Assembly (NCBI GenBank): GCA_003427395.1
Contig: BFEA01000160.1
Span: 2,117,879 to 2,156,308, forward strand
DNA length: 38,430 bases
Direction of reading: 5' to 3'
Origin: Chara braunii
Lineage: Eukaryota; Streptophyta; Charophyceae; Charales; Characeae
Shown: one piece after another, positions 1-9,718 of the stretch
How positions within the stretch are numbered: the stretch's first letter is position 1
How the letters are laid out: every line of letters starts with the position of its first letter
Made by a program: the position numbers and the translations under genes
Notes under the pieces: generated by a model
The model's input: the letters and a program-made list of their open reading frames with translations, nothing else
The model's database searches: none
What the model was told of the DNA's origin: nothing

Positions 1-20
1 AAAAAAAAAAAAAGTGGCAA

Positions 21-231
21 TGTATATTTGCATGTTCTAGCCCAAGATTCATTCCGATTTTGCTCATCGTGACGATCGAAGTAGCCTCTCTCAATCTCTC
101 TGCGCGCATGGCTGGAATGCAAATGAATGTATATATCCATGTTCTGGCGGAAGATTCATTCTGATTTTGCTCATCCTATTGATGGACGTAGCCACTCTCT
201 CTCTCTGCGTGCACGGCTGGAAAACTCTCTC

Positions 232-232
<1 letters not shown>
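21..232. repeat. Two-unit tandem duplication, about 106 bp per unit
   Basis: Units 21-126 and 127-232 share the core 'agattcattc.gattttgctc' followed by a CT-rich stretch and 'gcatggctgga' or 'gcacggctgga'. They differ at scattered positions, so this is an old duplication and not an assembly copy. The same core returns inverted at 1342-1395 and direct at 1538-1590, so the unit belongs to a dispersed family. No coding function is seen. Confidence 0.75.

Positions 233-237
<5 letters not shown>

Positions 238-272
<35 letters not shown>
238..272. repeat. (GT)n microsatellite
   Basis: About 16 GT dinucleotides in a row run into GC-rich sequence and a C tract. The long reading frames across it are repeat artefacts (poly Cys-Val or His-Thr). 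Confidence 0.95.
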
Positions 273-275
<3 letters not shown>

Positions 276-499
276 TGCGCGCGCCCCCCCCCCAACATGC
301 CGGGGTTGTAAACGGGACAAGTTCTATACCAACCGCTGTACTCTCTCTCTCCCTCTCTGCAAGGTGGGAGCACGGCCCCTGAACGAACGACTGTTGCCGC
401 GCAGTTTCGAGAACTATGGCCACCATGCGAAAAGCAGTCCACCGCTACCCGCCCGAGCTGAGTCCCGCCAGAAGCCAAAAACGGGGGAAAAAAAAACAA

Positions 500-590
500 A
501 AAAACGGGAGGGCCTGCTACCCGTACCTGCTCCCAGGCCAGGCCACGGGAAAAAGGGAGGTACCACTAGCCTAGGCCACCTCCCGTTTTT
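500..590. repeat. Inverted repeat, 12-bp arms
   Basis: AAAAACGGGAGG at 500-511 is the reverse complement of CCTCCCGTTTTT at 579-590, enclosing 67 bp that are themselves rich in GGCC and GGTACC. It could be a decayed foldback element. No target duplication was identified. Confidence 0.5.
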
Positions 591-1337
591 GCCAGCCCAG
601 GTAGGCCGTCGAACGCATAGTCTACTGTTTTTCTTGCAGTTTCTTTTTTTTTTTTTTCTTTTTTTTTTTTCTCCAAAACAACTTCCTTTCATATATTCCA
701 ATAAACCTTTTGAGGCCGGGGTCCTCACAGTCTACCCGGAGCAACCAAAAGTCTGGGAGCATTACCCAGTTTCGGTTACGGGATGTAGTCCCGCGGGGAC
801 CAGCCCCGGAACAAACCAATATGCCTCTAGCGTTAACCATCAAAGACTCAGAGCACCTGGGCCTTATGCTGAGAGCTAGCCTCAGTGCTGAAACAACCCG
901 GGATGCCCCTAACGCGGGGCATTGGAGCATAGTCCTCTCGTTCCTGTAACGCTCCCTCCAACCCCTACCACCAACTACTGCCTTCCTACTGCGGAAATAG
1001 GACCGAGTGCCCAGGTACTTAAACCTCACTCAATAGCCAATCATCCAACACAAGTTTCCCATCCACAATTTTTCGAACTGGGCCTTGCCCAAACTTGCAG
1101 TGGACTGTTATTCCTGCGAATTCGAAACTGTGCAGCGGTCACCCGCGGAGTTATTTCAAAAAAAAAAAAAAAACATCCCTTATGCTGTGATTGCGGTCCT
1201 ATACAGGATGCTACAGTGTTTGTCTGGAACTGAATGAAGCGAGGCAGTTAGCTAAAACGCAGTTCCAAATGCAATTACAAACTGTAACCCTGACTGCGCC
1301 GTAGTTTTCTCAAAAAAAAAAACAAGAGAAAATCATC
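591..1337. other. No recognisable gene
   Basis: The stretch holds a split poly(T) at about 641-670, unique-looking sequence, a short hairpin (ATGCCCC 903-909 with GGGGCAT 916-922) and an A15 run near 1158-1172. Reading frames here are short and resemble no family I know. Confidence 0.5.
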
Positions 1338-1341
1338 CCGG

Positions 1342-1590
1342 CATGGGCAAAACGAGAGTGAATCCTCCGCTAGAACATGGACAGATACACCGGCATGAGG
1401 TTTGTCTACTGTGCATGTCGAGACCCGAAACGCTGTGGCACCCGCAGCCACGGCGGGAACGGCGGGATGTCAGACGAAGTAGCAAACGAAAGGGCCTGCT
1501 GCACTACTCTCTACATGCACTAAAAACAAAAATCATGGCCGTGTATCTCTCCATATTCTTGCGGAAGATTCACTCTTGTTTTGCACATTT
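1342..1590. repeat. Inverted pair of a dispersed repeat
   Basis: The arm at 1342-1395 (minus) mirrors the arm at 1538-1590 (plus). Both contain the core 'gattcactct.gttttgc' on the appropriate strand, the same core as the tandem units at 21-232. The arms differ at several bases, so the structure is old. Confidence 0.65.
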
Positions 1591-1612
1591 GGAGAGTAGT
1601 GCAGCGAGGCCC
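1492..1612. mobile_element. Small TIR element (MITE-like), GGGCCT termini
   Basis: Left end GGGCCTGCTGCACTACTCTC (1492-1511) is mirrored at 1592-1612, where the reverse complement reads GGGCCTCGCTGCACTACTCTC. That is 20 matching positions with a one-base indel. GGGCCT termini resemble Tourist/PIF-Harbinger elements, and the element at 12553-13854 starts GGGCCTCGCC. The flanking triplets are AAA and TGA, so the expected TTA/TAA duplication is not preserved. It carries no coding capacity. Confidence 0.55.
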
Positions 1613-2296
1613 TGAATCATTTGCTAGAAAATGGAAAGATGCATGGGCATATTGTTTTTCTTTTGTGCTCGTTGTAGGTTTTTGAACTGACTGGCACCAA
1701 CTTGGAAAGCCGCCATACGTTGCTGAAACAGCGGGCCGCCACTTCGAAATGTTTCTTTTTTTGAGAAGCGCTCTTTTTTTTTCTTTTTTTTTATGCTTCT
1801 CAAAAAAAAAAAAAAAAACTTCCTTCTTTTACGGGCGCTGTACATACTGGCGCATTTCAGACCCCTCCACAGGTCGTGGCAGTCCCTGCTACCGGTAGGT
1901 CAGCCGTCTGTTCCAAAATTCGCCCTACCGGTCCCCCCTACTTTAGGCTGCGGGGGGGAGCGGTGGTTTAAGACAATCCCCTACTGTAGGTTCCCCACCG
2001 ATATCCTCCAGCAGAGCTTGTCCCAAGCCAACCCTCCCCCCAAACGGGACCCCATCCCACCTCAGGTCCTTGCCCCCCACAAAGCAGAGCCTAAGGTAAC
2101 CAACACACATGAGCAGTCTAACCACACACCGGTACCTGCATCCTCATTAGACTGCTAACTGCATCAGGCAAACCCCTCATAGGCCAGGACCCAACATACA
2201 ACACCATGGGCAGTCCCCTGGGTGGTGCGCAGGCAGTGTCTGTAATAGCTTACCATGCGTCAGCCCAAGGGGTGTGTGTCCAGCTGTGCGTCATTC
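1613..2296. other. No recognisable gene
   Basis: This holds poly(T) and poly(A) patches at about 1750-1818 and then C-rich unique sequence to the LINE tail at 2297. The frames present are proline-rich low-complexity readings with no domain I recognise. Confidence 0.45.
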
Positions 2297-2452
2297 TTTT
2301 TTTTTTTTTTCTTTTTTTTTTTTTTAACTCAGAACAGCCCGAGCGGGTGCTAGGGGTGCTGGTAAGAGCAGACACCGCTAGCACTCCCGGGGAGGCTCCA
2401 TCTATTGGTGGGGAGCAGCACCTGCTGGAAAGCGGGTCCAGCGTCCCTGAAC
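2297..2452 (-). mobile_element. LINE 3' tail, A subfamily, 5'-truncated
   Basis: On the minus strand the copy runs from GGGACGCTGG, through the terminal stem-loop at 2424-2442 (GCTGGA pairs with TCCAGC), a block 'caccaatagatggagcc' and 'ttaccagcacccctagcac', to a poly(A) read here as an interrupted T run at 2297-2325. The same tail follows the ORF2 remnant of LINE-a at 7286-7430, which is why I call it a LINE 3' end and not an independent SINE. Confidence 0.7.
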
Positions 2453-2683
2453 ATTCTGAAAAGAGTTTGTATGAGTGATCAGATCTATTGAAGTGTTGTT
2501 TGTATCCTATTGGGTCTGTTAGCACAGGGTGATGTTAGCCAGTTGTCAGTCTGGGTTACTGCGGTGTAGCAAACGCCCTGCCGGTGTCCATGCGTGAGGC
2601 TGCGGATTTGAACCTCAACCTCATACCACAATGCGCATTTCCAACCGGTGCTCTAAAATTGCTGAATCTTTTCCACTTCAGCG

Positions 2684-2718
2684 GCACCTGCTGGAAAAGG
2701 GGTCCAGCGTCCCTGAAC
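2684..2718 (-). mobile_element. Fragment of an A-type LINE tail
   Basis: Only the hairpin portion (GCTGGA / TCCAGC around 2691-2709) and the adjacent GGGACGC survive. It abuts the 5' end of LINE-a, so it may mark the site into which LINE-a inserted. Confidence 0.5.
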
Positions 2719-2756
2719 ATGGAAATCATTTGATTATACAATCGTCAATCAACCCG

Positions 2757-3686
2757 CTCTACTGGGAAGTAGATAAGGAGGAAGGGAGATGGATCATCCT
2801 CTTGGCGATGCTGGAAATTGAAGTGGTAACAATTCTATGTGTGTACGCTCCTAATGAAGTAAGCGAAAGGGCTAGATTCTTTGAACCCCTAAAAGGACGT
2901 CTCCCCGTAGGTATTCCAGTGGTGATGACTGGTGATTTCAATGCAGCCCCAAATAGACACTTGGACCGTTGGCAGATCCCCTCCCCCTGTCCTTCATACA
3001 TTGAAAAGGATGAGGAAATTATTGAAAGAACATGCCAATCGCTCAACCTATTTGATGCATACAGACGCCTCAGCCCTACCAAACGAGCATACACATATTT
3101 CAAGAAAAGTCAAACTACGAAAGCATCTAAGTCGAGGATAGACCTAATACTTTTATCAGAGGAACTAGAGGGAGCTCTCCTGGTTGCCGAGATCTTCCCT
3201 CCAAGTATCTTCCCTGGTTTAGACCACGCCATGACTGTGGTATTACAATCCTTCAGAAAGAAACCTGACCAAGGAAAGGGTTTCTATAAACTCAATACAT
3301 CTCTACTACACATAGACAGTTTCAAATTATATCTCCAGGATGTTTGGTCTTTCTGGAGAGAGCAGAAAGAACAAATCAAGGATGATATAAACTGGTTCAA
3401 CAACGGCCTATTGTTCTTGGGCCATAAATGCAATGAATATTCAAAACTGCTTGCTATGCAACGACACAGAGAGGAATTTGACTTACAAAAACAACTTCAA
3501 CAACTCCAACAACAACAAGAAGAACTTTTCTACGAAATCAAGAAAACTGAAATTTCTCAAAAAATCAACAACCTTCAAACCAAACTACCATCCTTTATGG
3601 AACATCGCTGGCAAGGGATCAGAATCAGAGGCAAGCTAAAAGGATATAATACAGAAGGCATTATGGATGCGAAATTTTTGCCATAG
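2757..3686 (+). pseudogene. LINE-a ORF2, endonuclease remnant and linker
   Basis: This codes for the C-terminal two-thirds of an apurinic/apyrimidinic-type endonuclease, the enzyme that nicks target DNA for LINE integration. Visible motifs in order are EEGRW, VYAPN, the metal/catalytic GDFNA (about 2932-2946), SRIDLIL and the terminal catalytic LDHAM (S/L-D-H type, about 3220). The N-terminal part with LNVNGL and LQET, present in LINE-b, is missing. A coiled-coil-like Gln-rich linker follows at about 3470-3560 and leads toward the RT domain. The frame closes at TAG 3684 because of a +/-1 shift in the T run just before it (near 3676); LINE-b reads through the same place as DARFFAMAK. It is not a functional gene. 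Confidence 0.88.
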
Positions 3687-5106
3687 CAAAAACAAGGACG
3701 GGTCGCACAATCATCGAGGGTTTCCTGGACCCCCAAGGGGACCAATTCTCATTAGTAACTTCTACGGCAGAATGCACAAAAGTAGCTAGGGACTTCTACA
3801 AATCGCTCTTCACATCAGAATGCAAACAGCCGAGAGAGCACAGGGCTAAAGAGATAGAAGAATTCCTGAAACCACTAACTAAAGCCTTATGTGATCAACA
3901 GAAGGAAATGCTAGATACCTCCCTCACAAAGGAAGAAATCTGGTCGGCCCTGATGATGATGGAAGAAGATAAAACCCCAGGGATTGATGGTCTTCCAAAA
4001 GAATTCTGGGAAATCATGTAGGAATTTTTAGCCCAAGACCTGATGGACTTTTACCATGCAGTCTGGGACACTGGCACTATGGGGGAAATATTTGGTCAAG
4101 GAGTTCTCACCCTACTATACAAAAAGGGAGATAAAACAAACATCCGTAATTACAGGCCAATACCCTCCTCACAGTAGTCTATAAGCTGGCAGCAAAAACA
4201 CTTGCAAATCGTATGATGAAAGTCATCAAGGATATAATTCACCCAACTCAAACCGGTTTTATCGAAGGTAGAAACATTCAAGATAATATCCTACTAGTAA
4301 ATGAACTGGTCAAACTATCTAGGCAATTCAAACACAACGCAACTTTTATTTTTATAGATTTTGACAAAGCATATGATCATGTAGACTATNTTTTTTTAGG
4401 AAAATGTCTAGAAAAATTAAACTTTGGACCCAAATTTCGCAAATGGATTGACATCCTACACTCAAACGCTACAACAAGAGTAATGATAAATGGTAACCTA
4501 GCCCCACCAATTGATTTGGAACGGTCAGTAAGACAAGGAGATCCAATTGCCCCATTCCTCTTCGTCATTATGATGGAGGCCATAGGGGCAAACTTGAGAT
4601 ACAACAAGGACATCAAAAAAATTCAGGTCAGCCACCTTCCAGAAGAAGCCATACCAATTTGCTCTCTATTTGCAGACGACCTCTCCCTGATGGTAGAAGC
4701 CGCACAAGAGAATTTGACTGAGATTAAGAAACTAATGAACAAATTTTGTGCCCTCTCAGACATGAGAATCAACTGGGGCACAAAAACACAAGGATGGTGG
4801 ATACACCATCAGGGTGTGAGGCCTCCAGAACTCCCAAGGATTAACTGGGTCCCAACAAAAAATCCTATCAGGGTCTTGGGCATTTCACTTTCTGCAGTAG
4901 GTAAACCAACTGAGAATGATGAATGGATAGGTAAATCTGCTCTTGCTAAACTGGAATTATGGAAGGACAAACGGACCTCAATTTTAGGGCGATCGTTGAT
5001 CATAAACAATGTCATCTTGGCATCAATTTGGTACAAATTCGCGGTATGGGCATTACAAAAATCAGCACTTAAACCTCTTCAAAGACAAATAACAGCTTAT
5101 CTGTGA
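3687..5106 (+). pseudogene. LINE-a ORF2, reverse transcriptase domain, broken
   Basis: The RT copies the element's RNA at the nicked target. In order the sequence shows KEEIWSAL and PGIDGLPKEFW, TGFIEGRNIQDN, motif A IDFDKAYDHVD (about 4357-4389), motif B RQGDPIAPFLF (about 4531-4563), motif C FADD (about 4669-4680) and the downstream LGI block. Both catalytic aspartate motifs are intact in sequence. The coding frame is destroyed by a TAG at 4019-4021, a one-base deletion near 4162 and a TGA at 5104-5106 where the paralogous codon is Trp or Arg. One ambiguous base lies at 4390. It is most similar to the LINE-b RT at 19571-21272. Confidence 0.9.
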
Positions 5107-6522
5107 AGAGGAAATCACGAGCATAAAAATGTATTAAGCAGAGTAGCATGGCAGGCAGTGATCCAACCCAAGACAAAAGGAGGACTAGGTTTACTAGACC
5201 CCTCTACCCAAGTCATGACCCTCTCTATCCAATGGATTAAAAGGTTACTTTTTAACCCCGAGTCCCCCTGGATAGCCTTAGCTGGAGAACAGATTGCGAG
5301 ATTAGCTCCCGAAGTACGCAGAGAAATTGATCCACTAACATGGTTAGAAAATTGTTACTGGCCCATCCCTACGGGAAGAGTACAACATGCTGATCAGCTA
5401 ATAGATTCTTATCGGCAAGCCACTAGGAGGGACATAAGAAATGACCCCTTTTGGACAGATTTCCTCAAAATATGGCGTAAACTACCCTTACCGGACAAAA
5501 TTGCTCCAACCAGATGGGAGGAAGTCTGCAAACAACCCCTTTTCAACAACAGGCGGATTACTGACACACAAGGCAGGATGTTCCACTGCTCAGACTCCCC
5601 CTGGAAGGGTTGGGTAAAAAACGGGATCTTAAGAGTAGCGGACATCAGGTGTCCAGAAACAAAAGACTGGCACCAACTCTCTAATCTCTTACCGAGGCTA
5701 AGATATTGTAGGGGATCAGCAAGTGCTTTAGAAACAATTACTGAAGCCATACCGATAGCATGGTTACGACTTCTAAGAAAGGGTCCTCAACTCAAAGAAA
5801 GTGATTGGGTGGGTATCCAGGGTAACCCCCAACAAATAGGAAATGTGGTATTGGTAAACAACGAGGAACTAACTTTACTTTCAATCTTCTCAATTAACCA
5901 GAACTATCAGATAAAACAATATCTTACTAAGGAAACCAGATGGGTAGAAAAGAAACAAGTATTCAGGATCAGAGTTCTGAAGCATAAGGACAATTGGATC
6001 GCCTTCAAACCTTCGTGCCCTATCAATAAACTGGCTTTTGACCCAACCTACTGGACATGGACAGTGTCAGGAAGGAGCAACAGGAAGGGTATGGTCTCCT
6101 TACACTCACTAACAGTCAAATCAACCTATAGATTGCTGAGACCTAAAGTAAACCTGAGAAACCGGGTTGAAAGTAGATGGATGAAGCACCTGAATGTGAG
6201 TAAGGAGGATATCAGGAAAATCAAGTGGTTCAAAACAATCAAAATCAGGCCAACAAAGATTGCCTCTCTCCAATGGGAAATAGATCATCGTTGCCTTCCC
6301 AAGAAGGACTGGATTATAGACCGAACATCACTGGAAAAAAAAGGTCTAGCCCACCCATGGTGCAAACTATGTATCTCATCATTTCCTAGTAGAAGAATCC
6401 CGAAAACGGTAGAGCACATCTTCCTGCAATGTCCAGGAGCGGTGTGGTTATGGCGCTGGTGGGATAGGATCTGGACCTCCCTCAATACTCAGCAGCCTTG
6501 GTCATGGGACTGGAGGCCCTAG
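5107..6522 (+). pseudogene. LINE-a ORF2, C-terminal region with zf-RVT-like knuckle
   Basis: The same frame continues after the TGA at 5104. It holds the conserved QPKTKGGLGLLDP block, a Trp-rich region, then TVKSTYRLLRP, PTKIASLQWEIDHRCLP, and a knuckle of the form C-x2-C...H-x4-C (WCKLC..., EHIFLQCPGAVWLWRWWDRIW at about 6355-6470). That order matches the zinc-binding reverse-transcriptase-associated domain common at the C-terminus of plant L1-like LINEs. The frame ends at 6522 through an indel near 6520 and resumes in frame 6498-7022. Confidence 0.82.
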
Positions 6523-7022
6523 TCTGTGAGGCATGGTCCCCGGCCCCGCTAGATGACTTTTCCCACAACCTATTTAAAATTGGAAGAAGAGCCATTCTCT
6601 GGGCTCTCTGGAACCGGCGTTGCACTTTCGAGATGGAAGGAGCAAGGATTGATGACCCCGAAATAATAGAGACAATCAAGCTACAAGTGCAGACAGACAT
6701 CACAAATCAATGGAATATTGTAAAAGAAAAAATCCAATTCTTATCTTCTAAAAAAGAAATCCTACAGCACATTGAACAATTCAGTGGCGCTTGGCTTGGG
6801 GGACCCCAGGGAGGGAAGATTGGACAAATCAGAGTTGGGGAGGGTAAGAGAGGAATAAAGGCAGGACAAAACGAGGAAGCGCCAAAAGATTTCCGCCTGT
6901 TATTTCATGATTGGACTAGTGTGGACCCATCAGTCCCTCTGCGCCCTCCTTCAGAGTTTCCAGACCCCTTCCCCCCCCACCCATTATCCCTGGTCCCCTT
7001 AAGTTGGTATGGCTATGATTGA
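6519..7022 (+). pseudogene. LINE-a ORF2, extreme C-terminus
   Basis: After the frameshift the reading continues with GRRAILWALWNRRCTFEMEG, a helical stretch, WLGGPQGG and a terminal HDWTSVDPSVPLRP block. Each has a counterpart in LINE-b at 22690-23128. The WLGG and DW..V...PL.P blocks also occur in LINE-c at 35388-35640, which makes the C-terminus a useful marker of the family. No separate function can be assigned; the stop at 7020-7022 looks like the natural ORF2 end. Confidence 0.75.
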
Positions 7023-7237
7023 AAGGGAAAAGGGGAGTAGAGGAAGAGTCATACTGCTAGAAAAGGTCATGTTGTCTACTGAGCCCTCATGCAGAAGGTT
7101 AGGGTAAAATGGTATTTTGTTAGCTCAACTCTTGCATGAATCATCACTGCATATTAGTATCTTTGTCGCATTTTGGTACCAGGGCTTATCTGAATGATTT
7201 GGCGCCACTCAGATGAGGGTGAAGAGGTACAAGAGAC

Positions 7238-7256
7238 GCTGGGCCCAGTTCCCAGC
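7238..7256 (+). repeat. LINE 3'UTR stem-loop, GGG/CCC type
   Basis: GCTGGG (7238-7243) pairs with CCCAGC (7251-7256) around a 7-nt loop. It is the first of two such hairpins in the 3'UTR of LINE-a. The second (7297-7315) pairs GCTGGA with TCCAGC. Confidence 0.8.
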
Positions 7257-7285
7257 ATTATCAGTCACAATTCCTGAACTTTGTA

Positions 7286-7430
7286 TGTTAAGGGACGCTG
7301 GACCCGGTTTCCAGCAGGTGCAGCTCCCTACCAATAGAATGGAGTCCCTAATGGAGCCGGTAGGAGTGTATGCACTGATCATCACTCCTAGCGGTAGCCA
7401 TAAGGTGTTGTCTTTAAAAAAAAAAAAAAA
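7286..7430 (+). mobile_element. A-type terminal module of LINE-a with poly(A)
   Basis: GGGACGCTGGACCCGG opens the module, the stem-loop is at 7297-7315, then 'taccaatagaatggag' and a diverged 'actcctagcggtagcc', ending in A15 (7416-7430). It is the only A tail in the window still attached to a long ORF2 remnant. Confidence 0.8.
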
Positions 7431-7492
7431 GTTTGTGATGATTGATAGTGTATGTACTTCATCCGATGTGTAGTGATGAGCAACATCCATTG

Positions 7493-7613
7493 CCCTCCTA
7501 AGAGGGGATTAACTGCTCTTCCAACCGTACGTAATCATTAGACACAAGACATGGATGACAGGAAAAACCTAAACAAGACAGGGATTAATTGCTCTCCTAA
7601 GAGGGGATTAACT
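7493..7613. repeat. Direct repeat, 22 bp, 99 bp apart
   Basis: CTCCTAAGAGGGGATTAACTGC occurs at about 7493-7514 and 7592-7613. Each copy contains the small palindrome CCTCctaaGAGG. The origin is unknown. Confidence 0.7.
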
Positions 7614-7661
7614 GCCCGTCCTAATTGGTATTGCGGGCCGGGCAAGACCAATCTCCACCAG

Positions 7662-7883
7662 CTAACCCACGCCCATCCGCTGCCAACCAACAACTCTGAT
7701 CATCCCCCTGCAGCCGCAGTTGATCCTCATATCGTCCATGTCATCCCAGCCATAGCCATCGTTATCGTTGTCGTCAATATTGGCCGTGCTGTTATTGTCA
7801 GCATCACCACCCATCCCAACAGCACCGTTGTTGTTGTCAATCCCTTTGGCACCAAGGACCCTGTAAATGCTATTCTTGAAATG

Positions 7884-7922
<39 letters not shown>

Positions 7923-8579
7923 GATCTTGTCGTTGTTGTTGTTGTCGATGTTATCGTCGTTGTTGTTACAACTGTCGCTTCTGTTGCTGTTGTTGTCGTT
8001 GCAAATGTTGACTCTGTTGATCTTGTTGATATAGGTGTTGTCGTTAATGTCGTTGTTGTCATTGTTGTTGCCAACGCAGCTGTCGCCCTCTTCTTCACTA
8101 CCCGTCGTTGTATCGTCCCCGATCATATTGTTGTCGCTACCAATATTGGCACTCACTTGCTCCACTATCTTATCACCGTTGACCACGATGTCGCTGACAT
8201 TCTCTCCTGTCTTCACTGTCGATATTGTCGATGTTGCCGTATCCCCCTCACTGTTGTTGACACAATAGCTGTCAGAGAGTGCTTGCCCTTCCCGAAGGAG
8301 ATCGTAGCATCTGCACACGATCCCATGCTCCCGCTCCCAATCGATGAAGTCATCAAACCCCGGATCCGGCCCCTCCTCAAAAGCCCAGATAATTTCCAGC
8401 AACTGCTGGATCTTATCCTCCATCCAATCAGCCATTAGAGGTTCACCCCCTTGGCCCTGTAATGGGTGATTTGATGGACATGACATCGCCCGTAATATCT
8501 CCTGCATCTGAAGCTCCCCGTCCTCCAGCTCGGCCAACCATGTATCCGCCCACAGTTGTAGATCTTCGGTCGACGCCAT
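7662..8579 (-). CDS. Hypothetical protein with Asn-rich C-terminal half
   Basis: Starting at the ATG at 8579 (MASTEDLQ...) this reads 305 aa without a stop; the frame is also open upstream to 8774. I chose 8579 because similarity to the paralogue at 34255-35064 begins there. Residues 1-110 look like a folded helical domain rich in Trp, Asp and Glu, with the blocks LQ..AD.WL, GG..L..W.ED..QQLL and DFIDW......RCYD.....G..L shared with the paralogue. The C-terminal half is Asn/Asp-rich, mostly from a (TTG)n run read as poly-Asn near 7887-7923, then a GYGWDDMDD segment. I do not recognise the family. It could be a host gene amplified as a low-copy family or an ORF carried by an unrecognised element. 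Introns cannot be excluded. Confidence 0.5.
7887..7923. repeat. (TTG)n trinucleotide microsatellite inside an ORF
   Basis: About twelve TTG units read as poly-Asn on the minus strand of the ORF at 7662-8579, in which imperfect TTG repeats continue to about 8070. Confidence 0.9.
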
Positions 8580-8903
8580 GATATCTCCCGAATTCCCTGC
8601 CGCGCCGTGTATGCTATGTATCGACCGCTGCCCCGCTTCTTCACACCGATAGATCATAAGATCTGCGAGCAGGGCGAACGTAACCAACTGACGCGTGATA
8701 ACTCTCTGGCACCCACCAGAGCTGGCAAATTTTGCAATATTCAGGCCTCTTTGAGATACGGCCCCCACCTTCACTTATGGCGGCCACGTTGCTTGCAGGA
8801 AGGGCCCCATACGGGTATGCCGAGGGCTCAGATCCTTGCATTATTCCCATTTTCTCCAATAGTCTTCCAAAATTGAATGAATAAATAAATAAAAGAGCAA
8901 ATC

Positions 8904-9032
8904 TTTTTTTTTTTTTTTTTTTTTTGAAAAACGCCCCCACCAGTGTTAGTGGTGCTGATAAGAGCAGACACCGCTAGCACCTGGGGAGAGGCTCCATCTA
9001 TTGGTGGGGAGCATCACCTGCTGGGAAACGGG

Positions 9033-9035
<3 letters not shown>
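8904..9035 (-). mobile_element. A-type LINE tail, truncated inside the hairpin
   Basis: Poly(A) is seen as T at 8904-8925, followed by 'tgctgataagagcagacaccgctagcac' and 'ctccatctattggtggggagc'. The copy begins at GGACCC within the stem-loop, so the left stem arm is missing. A 27-T run (9036-9062) follows directly. Confidence 0.65.
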
Positions 9036-9064
<29 letters not shown>

Positions 9065-9371
9065 CGGGTCCTGCAAAAGGAGGATACAAAATCTTGTAAG
9101 CACTGGGGCGGTATTTCACTGTCGCGTGTGCCAAAACCATGCCAGCGCAACACCATCCATCTAGACTTGGACAGGGAACCAGCAGCCTGCCCCTAGGCAT
9201 CCACTCGGGCATGCCAGGGATCGAACCTGCCACCTGCATCCCCGAAGAACAGGTGTATTTTGAGGTCTAACGCCTGGCCTGCAGCATGCGCCACAGGTGC
9301 CCCACTGGGCATGGCAACGCTTGAACCCGCAACCTGTGGAACTGAACACACAGGCACCCAATCCATCTTGG
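9036..9371 (-). mobile_element. tRNA-derived, apparently dimeric SINE
   Basis: On the minus strand 9303-9208 forms a tRNA-like unit: GGGCA...TGCCC acceptor ends, an A-box-like GTGGCGCATGCTG and a good B box, GGTTCGATCCC. Just upstream (about 9333-9305) is a second, 5'-incomplete tRNA-like 3' half, GGTTGCGGGTTCAAG...GCCATGCCCAGTGG, matching the end of the first unit. The body continues to an A27 tail (T run 9036-9062). Internal pol III promoter boxes plus an A tail are the definition of a SINE. No structural tRNA function is likely because of the long variable region and poor stems. Confidence 0.65.
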
Positions 9372-9442
9372 CTTTTTTTTTTTTGAGAGACAGCTGCAGT
9401 CTATTCATGGCGAACAGCACGTGCTGGGAACCGGGCGTACTG
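9372..9442 (-). mobile_element. B-type LINE tail fragment
   Basis: Poly(A) as T at 9372-9383, then 'cagtctattcatggcgaacagcacgtgctgggaaccgggc'. This is the B-type sequence up to the left part of the hairpin; the rest is lost. Confidence 0.55.
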
Positions 9443-9590
9443 GACAGATCGGAAACAGGGTGATATCGAAGATCGGAACCGAAGAAGATACCTGGCGCAA
9501 GCGACAAAGACCTCGATGCGGCTACAGGGATCCGCTCCCAAACACGTCGGCTCGTCCTGATTGCCGCTCACCGGGCGTCGAGAAGGTCGG

Positions 9591-9718
9591 TTCACCGTTC
9601 ACCGTCGGCTGGTCCTCAGTGCCCCACCTGTAAACATCACAAGAGAAACCGACGGTGAGCGGTGAATTTTGCTACTCACACTGGTAGCAAAATTCACAAG
9701 AATCGCAGATTCTGCGAT
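9591..9718. repeat. Cluster of three adjacent hairpins
   Basis: Arms are 9591-9608 with 9649-9666 (18 nt, one mismatch), 9662-9675 with 9684-9697 (14 nt perfect, 8-nt loop), and 9702-9709 with 9711-9718 (8 nt perfect). The first two share the GTGAA segment, so they are alternative folds of overlapping sequence. Confidence 0.75.

Larger units (their letters stand above)
2740..7430 (+). mobile_element. LINE-a: 5'-truncated, inactivated L1-like LINE
   Basis: The element starts inside the endonuclease domain (homology with LINE-b begins near 2757), runs through reverse transcriptase and the C-terminal zinc-knuckle region, and ends with a 3'UTR carrying two copies of the terminal stem-loop and poly(A) at 7416-7430. 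5' truncation with a 3' A-tail is the normal product of target-primed reverse transcription. Frameshifts near 3676, 4162 and 6520 and stop codons at 4019 (TAG) and 5104 (TGA) abolish ORF2. No convincing target-site duplication was found. Confidence 0.9.

Noticed and set aside
127-879. 250-aa open frame
   Set aside because: Its length comes from CT/GT microsatellites and homopolymers; no domain or plausible composition.
9026-9071. AACGGGTCC on both sides of a T27 run as a target duplication of a poly(A)-only insertion
   Set aside because: The sequence is part of the A-tail hairpin on one side and SINE body on the other; nine bases could match by chance or by nested insertion.
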